64,000 nt of DNA from Nematopogon swammerdamellus (lineage: Eukaryota > Arthropoda > Insecta > Lepidoptera > Adelidae): contig OX336353.1 in the NCBI GenBank assembly GCA_946902875.1, forward strand, positions 16,691,151-16,755,150, in the 5' to 3' direction. A model generated the notes under the pieces. It was not told the DNA's origin and did no database searches. It worked only from the letters and a program-made list of their open reading frames with translations. The position numbers were made by a program, and so were the translations under genes. Positions 53,101 to 60,443 of the stretch are shown here, piece after piece (the first letter of the stretch is position 1; the number at the start of each line of letters is the position of its first letter).

Positions 53101-56100
53101 AAAAGTTACAGTTTTCATACAAACTAATTGATTGTTTTAGTGTAAAAATGATCTAATGACAACAGGGCGGCGCGGAGGGGGGAAGAGCGGGTGAGACGTG
53201 AGCGCATCGGACGGAGGTGTTGGCGGGAGGGGCGGGGGTTAGCTTTGTGAGTGGAGGACTGGAGGTCGGCAGGCGGAGGGTGCGGAGCGGCAACAACCCC
53301 TTAAATTACACTAGACGAAAACATACATTTCAAAAATTCATATCTCGAAAACTAGACGTTTTAGGGAAAAACTTTATTTGCTTTTTTGTCTAGGTAAAAC
53401 ATGAGGATTGCGCTGGCGAAATTAATGTACTCGCCGTTTTAACACCCTGTAGAATCAGTATCTTAAAAACTGTTATTTAATTTTAATTTGTGTGGTCTAA
53501 TAATATTTGCTGAATACCTCTAACATTTATAATTTAATTCATTTATAACTGGCTTTTTCCCGCGGCTTCGCTCGCGAGAAATTCGTATTTAAAACTCGGT
53601 TTGTATGAGATCCACATCTTAAAATAACCGGAAGTGAATTTTATTTAGCCTATCCTGTGTCCCGTATAGTAAAATGTGCTTGTACTAAGTTTCATCGAAT
53701 TCGGATGATCGGTTTAAGAGTTATGGAGGAACATACATACATACAGAAATTATTTCTAAAAATCATAAATTTAGTTTTAGTATCATACACTGAGTCTACA
53801 AACCCAATATCTCAAAAAACAAAGCAACTTACTCCATGGCAATCCCTTACAGATTTATTATTAGTATTGATTGATATTGATTGATGATATTGATGATTGA
53901 TTGATTGATTTAATTGCGGTGTAACCAAACTGCTCACTTTATTATTGGGTGACGGTGATGGTAATCAGTAATGTGTGATACACACACATAGGCGCCGACT
54001 ACGTGGGTGCTCAGGGGCTCCAGCACCCACGAGGTGTGAGCAGTTATAAAAACTGATCAGTAATAGGATTCGTGCAAATGTGTAAATGCGGCAAATGCAA
54101 AACATTGTGCGAACGTTCTGCGAATCCATGCTGCCGGGTGGCGGGAGAATTAGTGAAAAATTGGAGAAGCATATGTCCAGCAGTGGACGTCAACACGTTG
54201 ATGATGATGATGATTGTTCAATAAAAAAAAATTGCATGAGCACCCACGAGGATTTCTAAAAGTCGGCGCCCTGTTTACACACAAATTAAATCGATGACAT
54301 CATTCTTACATGTTTCAAAATTTCACACAAATTTTATTTGTGTTTTCAGGAGTTCCTGTTGTGTGTTTTTGACTCCATTCAAGCGGTAAGTTTACCAAAA
54401 TTGTATGAATACGAGTAATTATACGAGTCACCGAGAACGCTGTGCTACCCTGATAGTTCCGCCCTAAGGCGCAGAAGGTTTTTTTTATGTAAACCAACAT
54501 GGGTGGCCGTGCCGAGTGGCTGCGAAACCACCCTCAAAGAGGCGCCATGCCAGCAGATTTTCAGACTGCTGCTAGGCGAATACGAACTAATACGGCTGTG
54601 TACGAACTTTTACATAGCCACTTCGACGGACCTTACATTCAGTGCGGTAATAGTAAGGTAAGAAGGGAAGGGACCTACAGTTTTACGTGGAATCCGAACT
54701 ACGGTCAGCCTCACTCAACGATCGAACAGTCACCCATACAAGTTCTGACCGCACCCGGATCTGTTTATTCACGCTCGCGCGTCGGTCCAGTGCACCGCCG
54801 AGCTAACGAGGCTGACAAATCATTGTGGTAAGTTTTGACCCATAAATTACACATAACAACCATAATATTGACGGCTATGTAAATAGTTCGTGTTTTCCGT
54901 CCACTTCATTGTAGCCGACATGAAATGAAGGGAAGCACTGACATGGCACCTAGTTCACCCGGTGTTATGGGCTGACATCACGGATGTTGTAGGTGATGTA
55001 GCAAACCGTGTCAGTTTCCATAAAAAAAATAAAAAAATTACCCATAAATAAGATGTCTATGGAAATTCGGTCGCGCGCGGGGTTTTTTTTTTGTGTAAAC
55101 CAGCATGGGTGGCTGTGCCGAGAGACCAATGGTGCAGTCGACAGAGCCAAAATCACCTCTCCTCGCGAAACCACGCTCAGTTAGGTGCCATGCCAGCAGA
55201 TTTGCGGACTGTTGCTAGGCTGTCTAGCCCGTTAATACGACGCTTGAAGACACCCAGGTTAAAGGATTCAGGAAATACAGATTGCGAATGCCATGCCGGC
55301 CTGATAGGTGCCTATTCACGCCCTCTCTCGAAGGGCCCGAAACTGTATTTGGGGGGGACGGCGCGTCTTGCCCTGATTCTTTCGCTTTTCACCCAGATTG
55401 ACCACACCACCGGCGAGGTGCTGTACTATCGTCTGCTCGAGTTACTGCCCGATGCGGCCACGCAACGCTACGCCTTCGAGCTCTCGAAACACTGCATCAA
55501 GATCCATGAGCCGAAGGCCGTCGACACCGCCTACCAATTCGTCTTGTGCATGTTCGACACGGGCAGCGTGAGTATTTTGATATATTTATACAGGGTGCGC
55601 GGGAACTGGTGTAGTTCCTTTAAGGAGGCTTTTCTACGCTTTGTAACACGCTTTGTACATAATTAGTAAAAGAAGCAGGGTTCTAGGTACGCCCGTTGCG
55701 GAGATATAATTTTTTAAAGTTACTAATGTAGTGTAATGTTGTAATGCTCTAATCGGGCGCGCGCGGGGTACGGGGCAGCGGGCAGCGGGAATACGGACGG
55801 ACGCAACGCGAGTGAACGCAAACCACACGCAAACAGATAGCCCGCCCCGCCCGCGTACCGCTCGCCTTGCGTTTCACAGTCGCGCGGTCTATCTAACTAA
55901 AGGCGCCCACACATTGTAGTATGCATTTAGTTTGTTAGGAAATCCTAAAATTTTAATGAAAGCACATATTTAAGAAATTCTTTCACCAGTGCTTTTGTTA
56001 CAAGGCGTAGAATAGCCTCCTTAAAGGAATTACAGCTGTCCGGAGACACCCTGTATACTCTGAATCAGATATACAGATAATTGAGCTAGGCTTTTGACCT

Positions 56101-56741
56101 GTAAAGTTTTATCAATACTAATAATAAATCTGTAAGGTATGGCCATATGGAGTAAGCAAAGTATACGTCGCTGCACACAAACTCTTTGGGAGTAAGTTAC
56201 TTTGTTTTATGAGATACTGCGTTTGTAAGCTCTATAAATGATAATAAAACTAAATTGACTATGTATTTTTAGAAATCTTTTCCTATGTTACTCCATAACC
56301 TCATAAAGCGATCATCCGAATTGGATGAAACTTAGTACAAGCATATTTAACTATACGTGACACATGATAGGCTAAATAAAATTCAGTTCCGGTTACGCTA
56401 AGATGTGGCTCTCATACTAACCGAATTGTTCCGCGCGCCGAAATAAAGGTACGGTAACGGGCTTGCTTACTTTCTTCTTTTTAAATACGAATTTCACGCG
56501 AGCGAAGCGCGCCGAAATAAAGGTACGGTAGCGGGCCTCGCTCTTAGTTACTTACATCGAGAAGGTTTATCGTTTACCTGAACCTAGCTCGGCCTTCTTT
56601 CTTACTTTCTTCTTTATAGATACGTATTTCACGCGAGTGAAGCCGCGGGTAAAAGCTAGTTTTATGTAGAAAGCAAATGCAAAAATATTTACTTATGTAC
56701 TAATTATTGTTACTTTTTTTCAGAAATACGCGTTCTTCTAA
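50179..56741 (+). CDS. Minus-C odorant-binding protein, six exons
   Basis: Exons are 50179-50241, 51062-51140, 51706-51758, 54350-54385, 55397-55567 and 56724-56741, all with GT-AG borders, giving 139 residues. Residues 1-19 form a signal peptide (MSVFLKVGLFVAMAALVVA). Only four of the six family cysteines remain: C1 (ADQC), C3 (LLCVF), C4 (SKHC) and C6 (VLCMF). C2 is replaced by Glu and C5 by Val, so the C2-C5 disulfide is absent, which defines the Minus-C subfamily. Exons 3, 4 and 6 are exactly as long (53, 36 and 18 nt) as those of the other odorant-binding protein gene, with the same phases, so the two are old duplicates. Exon 6 encodes KYAFF and the stop. Introns carry paired Helitrons, SINEs and MITEs. 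The role is carriage of a small hydrophobic ligand; the ligand is unknown. Confidence 0.88.
50265..50855 (+). repeat. GGGTTCCGTA element split by an RTE fragment
   Basis: TTTTAGGGTTCCGTATGGAA to GGGGTCCCCATATAAGAAAC (50265-50450), then the inserted RTE piece, then GGTACGGAACCCTCGTTGCG, CGAGTCCCACTCGCACTTGG, CCGGTTTTT (50795-50850). The flanks of the insertion belong to a common lepidopteran repeat ending in CACTTGGCCGGTTTTT. Confidence 0.65.
50515..50735 (+). mobile_element. RTE LINE 3'-end fragment
   Basis: Plus-strand reading gives RRPPARWDNDIKCV, then LEENWRGVCPALDANTL and a (CTGA)n tail, matching the RTE C-terminal pattern. It is inserted into the GGGTTCCGTA repeat at 50265-50850 in intron 1 of the Minus-C gene. 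Confidence 0.72.
51183..51399 (+). mobile_element. Helitron-like element, left member of a tail-to-tail pair
   Basis: ACCTATAATAAAATCCAACG to CGGAGCCGCGGGCACAGCTA G; in intron 2 of the Minus-C odorant-binding protein gene, beginning about 40 bp after the exon 2 donor. Confidence 0.82.
51415..51638 (-). mobile_element. Helitron-like element, right member of a tail-to-tail pair
   Basis: CTAGCTGTGGGCCGCGGCTC to GACGTTGGATTTTATTATAG. It is the near-exact inverse of 51183-51399, 15 bp away, so the locus can form a hairpin of over 200 bp. Confidence 0.82.
51808..51952 (-). mobile_element. Degenerate SINE tail (type 1)
   Basis: ATGGTTGACCTACAACAGCT, CATGTCAATGCCTCCGTTTT and AACACGAACTATCTACATAA. 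Confidence 0.6.
51953..52268 (+). mobile_element. Hybrid SINE with the dispersed-repeat head
   Basis: GCCGGTACTTTAAAAGAATA, CTCTCCCCGTGCATGTCGTA, GATATGACTCCCTTCTTATA, core, and a tail with GGACGTGGCACCAAGTTC ending AATAAAAAAAAATAAAAAAA. The tail has a GGT insertion in CCGGTGGTGTTATG. Confidence 0.8.
52275..52345 (-). mobile_element. SINE core fragment
   Basis: AAACCCTACCACTTACTAAG and AAGGGAAAGCACCTACAGTT match the shared core only. Confidence 0.55.
52490..52897 (-). mobile_element. Full-length SINE with GGCCGAGTGG-type tRNA head, shared core and type-2 tail
   Basis: On the minus strand the head reads GGTGGCCGAGTGGTTTGGGC, CATGCGGGAGGTCCGAGGTT and CGATTCCGTCGG, a tRNA-like A and B box resembling class II tRNAs. 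The core (TGTAGGTCCCTTCCC, ACTAGGTGGTAGG, GGTTGGTACCACCG) is the same as in the other SINEs. The 3' part (AGTCCACTATAGCCAGCAAT, CATACCGGATTAAATAAAAA) is different. Confidence 0.83.
52998..53451. mobile_element. MITE with TACAGG ends, intron 3 of the Minus-C gene
   Basis: TACAGGCTGTAAAAACGGCG and AGTACATTAAATTTATGAAA at the left; ATTAATGTACTCGCCGTTTT and AACACCCTGTA at the right. It keeps a cleaner right end than the copy at 14810. Confidence 0.82.
53549..53868 (-). mobile_element. Helitron-like element, third family, in intron 3 of the Minus-C gene
   Basis: On the minus strand it ends AATTTCTCGCGAGCGAAGCC, GCGGGAAAAAGCCAG; the start is near ACTAATAATAAATCTGTAAG. Confidence 0.65.
53990..54272. 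mobile_element. hAT-like MITE containing an RTE 3' end
   Basis: GGCGCCGACTACGTGGGTGC at the left; GAGCACCCACGAGGATTTCT and AAAAGTCGGCGCC at the right. The short inverted ends with GGCGCC resemble hAT termini; an 8-bp target duplication is not clear. The RTE tail (54110-54228) is nested inside. Confidence 0.62.
54110..54228 (+). mobile_element. RTE LINE 3' end nested in a hAT-like MITE
   Basis: AATTGGAGAAGCATATGTCC and CAGCAGTGGACGTCAACACG followed by (GAT)n is the RTE 3' terminus. Confidence 0.68.
54481..54822 (-). mobile_element. SINE with 5S/tRNA head, shared core and the third tail type
   Basis: On the minus strand: GTCAGCCTCGTTAGCTCGGC, GTGCGGTCAGAACTTGTATG, GTAGTTCGGATTCCACG, core, GGCTATGTAAAAG, then GGCATGGCGCCTCTTTGAGG and CCATGTTGGTTTACATAAAA. 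This is the fullest copy joining the first head to the third tail. It begins about 95 bp after exon 4 of the Minus-C gene. Confidence 0.78.
54868..55037 (+). mobile_element. 5'-truncated SINE tail (type 1)
   Basis: GACGGCTATGTAAATAGTTC to GTCAGTTTCCATAAAAAAAA. Confidence 0.78.
55083..55262 (-). mobile_element. SINE 3' part with the third tail type
   Basis: TTTTTTTTTTGTGTAAACCA, GCATGGGTGGCTGTGCCGAG, CGCGAAACCACGCTCAG and CTGTTGCTAGGCTGTCTAGC; followed at once by a LINE 3' fragment. Confidence 0.75.
55265..55372 (-). mobile_element. LINE 3'-region fragment before exon 5 of the Minus-C gene
   Basis: GCGAATGCCATGCCGGCCTG and GCCCATTCACGCCC-like sequence match 5382-5450. The fragment ends about 25 bp before the exon 5 acceptor, close to the polypyrimidine tract (TTCGCTTTTCACCCAG). 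Confidence 0.65.
55589..56055. mobile_element. MITE with TACAGGGTG ends, intron 5 of the Minus-C gene
   Basis: Left TACAGGGTGCGCGGGAACTG with GTTCCTTTAAGGAGGCTTTT; right AGCCTCCTTAAAGGAATTAC and GACACCCTGTA. The inverted repeats are about 60 bp. It starts 22 bp after the exon 5 donor. It has the same outer bases as the 52998 family but a different interior. Confidence 0.82.
56115..56659 (+). mobile_element. Helitron-like element, third family, in intron 5 of the Minus-C gene
   Basis: ATACTAATAATAAATCTGTA at the start and TTTCACGCGAGTGAAGCCGC, GGGTAAAAGCTAG at the end. The segment around GCGCGCCGAAATAAAGGTAC is duplicated. It ends about 65 bp before exon 6. Confidence 0.72.
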
Positions 56742-56868
56742 GATCCGGTGACAGAAGAAAGTATGGAATTAAGTGTGTTTTGAAAATTCTGGCTTTGGTT
56801 CAATTTCGTTCAAAGGTGAAGGTAAATTAAATAAGAATGTCTTCAAATGTTTTACCTTAGATGTCTTC

Positions 56869-56874
56869 AATAAA
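56869..56874 (+). terminator. Polyadenylation signal of the Minus-C odorant-binding protein gene
   Basis: AATAAA lies about 130 bp after the stop codon and is followed by a T/GT-rich run (TTTTTTTTCTTTTGTGT). Confidence 0.6.
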
Positions 56875-56944
56875 AAGTTGCCCAACAAGAACGATTTTTT
56901 TTCTTTTGTGTACCTACCAATTTAATGCATATGTAGCAGACATG

Positions 56945-57140
56945 TACTTTGTATGTCCATTTTCTGACTTCATCCCAATTTTTTTTTTACATTTAGTATT
57001 TAGTTTATTGCAAGTTGTGATTTAGATAAATTGACAGTTATGAGTTTTATTCTTCTGTAATCTAAATCAGGCCAACTGGGACAAAGTGCGTTAAAACAGC
57101 ATTACCTTTGCCCTGAAAAAATTTGCTCGCATATCACAAA
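56945..57140. other. Intergenic sequence after the Minus-C gene
   Basis: AT-rich, with nothing recognised before the RTE remnant. Confidence 0.5.
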
Positions 57141-57144
57141 CAGA

Positions 57145-57645
57145 GCACATTCAGTCAGTCAGTCATCGTGTAAACGCCCACTGCTGGACATACGCCTCTC
57201 CAATTCTTTTCCAATCCTCCCGTCTTGTCCCACTCAAGCGTCTTGAACACATCTTATAGTGCGTTAGTGAAGAGCTTGGGTGAGATCACATCCCCCTGCC
57301 TTACGCCTTTACCAAGGAGGATCGGTTGGGTGTTTTCATGAAGTCTTACAGTCATCGTCACGGACTGATACAGGTTTCGGAGTACCTCGATGTAGCGGTG
57401 GTTGATTCAGCACCTCAGGAGAGAGTTTTCGACGGCCCATTTTTCAACTGAGTCGACCGCCTTGCCGCCTTCTCATAGTCGACAAAGGCTGGGAAGAGCG
57501 GCTTATTGTACTCCTCACACTTTTGCACCACTTGTCTCACATTAAATATGTGATCCATGGTGCCGTATCCTTTCCTAAATCCAGCTTGCTCACGAAGCTG
57601 ATCCAACATTTGTGTCAGCCGACTCGTGATGACTCTTGAAACAAA
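57145..57645 (-). mobile_element. Internally deleted RTE-clade LINE
   Basis: The minus-strand frame reads LREQAGFRKGYGTMDHIF, VRQVVQKCEEYNKPLF and AFVDYEKA, which are hallmark RTE fingers motifs, then GVRQGDVISPKLFTNAL. The sequence then jumps straight to the RTE 3' end (KNWRGVCPAVGV) with a TGACTGACTGA tail. The Tyr-Ala-Asp-Asp block has been lost. A stop or frameshift interrupts it after AFVDYEKA. Confidence 0.78.
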
Positions 57646-57649
57646 AAAA

Positions 57650-58290
57650 CACCTGCCTCCAAACTGGTAAGCTAGGTGAGCGACATCTCCGGACATCCAA
57701 AATTCCCATTCACCTCAAATCGGACCGATCGCATTTAAGCGATCGCCGCCATCTTGTTTATGAAGGCCATCTCATCAGCCAACATCGACGTAGCGCCATT
57801 TGCATCTCTAAACCATAGGAGTGATTTATTGCCTGGTGCACGCACACACACAAACAAAACACACATGCTAATAAACTCCTCCAAGCTGGTAAGCCAGGTG
57901 AGGGACATCTCCGGTTATCCAAAATTCCCATTCACCTCAAATCGAACCGATCGCATCTAAGCGATCGCCGCATCTTGTTTATGAAGAACATCTCATGGTC
58001 TGACATCTACGCAGCGCCATTTGCATCTCTAAACCGTAGGAGTGATTGTTTACCTGGCGCACGCACACACGCAAACAAAACACACCTGCTAACAAACTCC
58101 TCAAAACTGGTAAGCTAGGTGAGGGACATCTCTGGTCATCCAAAATTCCCATTCACCTCAAATCGGACCGATCGCATCGAAGCGATCGCCGCCATCTTGT
58201 TTATGAAGGCCGTCCTCATCAGCCGACATCGACGCAGCGCCATTTGCATCTCTAAACCGCAGCATCAGCGAGTGATTGATTGCCTGGCGC
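57650..58290 (+). repeat. 222-bp tandem repeat, about 2.9 units
   Basis: The marker CTGGTAAGCTAGGTGAG recurs at 57663, 57886 and 58107 (spacing 223 and 221). Each unit has GATCGCATCTAAGCGATCGC (a palindrome), GCCATTTGCATCTCTAAACC and a CACACACAAACAAAACACAC tract. Confidence 0.92.
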
Positions 58291-58544
58291 AGCTTCTTTC
58301 CTTACAATCTAAATGCTAATTTACTCATGCAAAACGTTCGGGAACTTCCTTGCCTGGAAAATTGCCTTATTTGGATTTATTGGAATCACGCGTAGGTACC
58401 TACGTTGTTCCGGCAATTTCGCAAAAATATTTATAGTTAAACGTTAAAGATAGTATTTCTAGAATATGAAGTTGCGTACGCTGAAATCTATTGAATTTTT
58501 ATCACGTAAGTGTAAGTAATATAATACTCTACTGTACTGTGTGG

Positions 58545-59372
58545 GGCCAGTAGTCCCACTATATCTCTCCCCGTGCGCGTCGTAAAGGCGACTAGTTAAT
58601 AAGTGGTCAAGGTGCCGCCGTTCTAAAGGGCGATAGGCCAGCCATCTCGCACCTTGGCATGCATGATCCTTCCACCGAGTCATGCAGCAGATGGGCCTTC
58701 GTGCCTTAGGCCGTTTTTAGTGTTGCGCTGGTGGCTGCCGGTCGCTGGTTGTTTTTAGTGTGAGGCGTGTGTGAGGCTGACGTGTGACGCAATCGCGTTG
58801 GTACAATGAGGCGAAATAAATTGCTAACGATTCTCCTGTACTACTTATTATTAAAGCGACGACGTGAAATAAGAAGAATTCACGTGCAGCCTTTAGTGGC
58901 AACCAGATTACTCAGTTCTTGTATAACTCATTAGCTGCATCCCACAGCAAGGGTCTGGACTCCACCTCAATTATTACTCTTTCTGTATCGATGTTCATCG
59001 TATGTACCCGCGACGCGTGCCACCAGCGCAACAGTAAAAGCACGCATTGGCTTGTGTAGCGCTCGCGCGCGCCGGCGAGGCGCGAGGGCTCGCGCGTGCG
59101 ATCTTGCTACGCGCCGCGTGCGCTTACCAGCGCGCTGGTACACGGGTCACTCTAAAATGTACTTACAAAATTTAAGTTTGGCAACACGCGCGCGTGCGTC
59201 CGGCGGCTACCAGCGCAACACTAAAAACGGCCTTATTTGCTGCTTGCGTTATCTTGTCCTAATACATTGCTAAACGTTGTAGTCGGTGTTGTGCTGTTAT
59301 ATACAACAGTACTTACAGCACAACACCGAGAACTCTGCTTACCCCGATTGCCGACATACAGCGTGCGGTATG
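58545..59372 (+). repeat. Dispersed CATCTCTCCCC repeat split by a Harbinger-type MITE
   Basis: The left part is 58545-58708 (ATCTCTCCCCGTGCGCGTCG to CCTTCGTGCCTTA) and the right part 59233-59372 (TTATTTGCTGCTTGCGTTAT to CCCCGATTGCCGACATACAG). The interval is the MITE at 58709-59232. Confidence 0.82.
58709..59232. mobile_element. PIF/Harbinger-type MITE with TTA target duplication
   Basis: The ends are GGCCGTTTTTAGTGTTGCGC at the left and its inverse GCGCAACACTAAAAACGGCC at the right, with about 32 of 34 bases inverted. TTA flanks both sides (58706-58708 and 59233-59235), the 3-bp duplication expected for Harbinger elements. The inner part is very GC-rich. Undisturbed repeat copies read GTGCCTTACTTGCTG, giving the empty site. 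Confidence 0.85.
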
Positions 59373-59666
59373 TGTGTATTATATTATAATACTTCAACAC
59401 TGTGCTGAAGGCGAAATTTAGAATGCTTGTCTCACAATGTTTTACATCACCTAAGTAAGTGACGGGTATAAAAACACAAATAAATTTTACTTTTGGAAAA
59501 CACAATTAATTCAACCACAACTAGTTTGTTTATTTGAAACGACCAAATATTTTAAAAAAGTACCTACAGTGTCTAGCTAGGACATAATTAGAACCTTGTC
59601 AAAGGCGTGCCAGCCGTAACAGACGCAACGGCTTTTCTCCGAGGATCATTGAGACCATTGACTAAA

Positions 59667-59707
59667 GATTATAAACTGGAAACCAAGTTGGTTTCCAGTT
59701 TATAATC
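59667..59707. repeat. Perfect 18-bp hairpin
   Basis: GATTATAAACTGGAAACC is followed by AAGTT and its exact inverse. No run of T follows, so it does not look like a transcription terminator. Confidence 0.9.
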
Positions 59708-59833
59708 ACCAACAACTTATATTGAAAATGCATTCCAACAACTTGTATTGAAAATGCACACACACAAGAACAATCAGTTGGTTGGCGCGATTCAAATCAA
59801 TCTCGCACGCACGTCGTGGTCGTCGCTCGGTCC

Positions 59834-60068
59834 GCCACCTGAAAGCTCTGGCGGCTCCTGCGGTTCCTGCGGCTCCTTTCGGCCAGACTTCGGCTCGAAG
59901 GAAAGTGTGGTATGAGTGATGTTTTGGTGGTAAAAAAATAACTCTATAAAGCCTAACCTAATGTTGAGGCGGTGAATGTCATTTTTGTTACGTTTCGTTT
60001 CGAGCCGAGTCAACCCGAGCCGTGTTTCCGAAAGGAGCCGCAGGAGCCGCCAGAGCTTTCAGGTGTCA
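59834..60068. mobile_element. Foldback/MITE-like element with CACCTGAAAGC ends
   Basis: CACCTGAAAGCTCTGGCGGC and TCCTGCGGCTCCTTTCGG at the left; CCGAAAGGAGCCGCAGGAGC and CGCCAGAGCTTTCAGGTG at the right. The left arm has one extra TCCTGCGGT unit. It lies 380 bp before the TFIIA gamma start codon, so it could lie in or near the promoter. Confidence 0.75.
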
Positions 60069-60443
60069 AACCCGTCGTCGCTAGGTTTGTTCAACTTGTT
60101 CAATATTTTAGTGTTCGATAATTGGGCAATCTCACCGGCCGATCGTCGGCCATGCAATTTTATCCATCATGAACATTATGGTACAAAATTAATTCGTGAG
60201 ATACCATTTCAATCCTGTTGTTAAATTGTAGCGTGTGTGTTTCATCGTCGTACCAAATACGGGAGTCTAAAAGTTAGTTTGTAACTTAACGTCAACGTCA
60301 AATTAAATGTCAAATTGTCAATAAAACTTCCGCTTTCCGCTTCACGCCTCGCTTTGGTTGGTTACATTACATTATTATTACATTTTCTTGCGTTCTCGAA
60401 CTCCCCTCACGCCAGTCTTCCGGGCGAGGACTGCTTCTGCAAG

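Noticed and set aside
55091..55666. 191-codon plus-strand frame around Minus-C exon 5
   Set aside because: It reads SINE tail and LINE fragment into the true exon (55397-55567) and on into the intron. Splice signals define the exon.
57650..58290. CRISPR-like array
   Set aside because: The unit is 222 bp without repeat-spacer alternation, and the window is clearly insect nuclear DNA.
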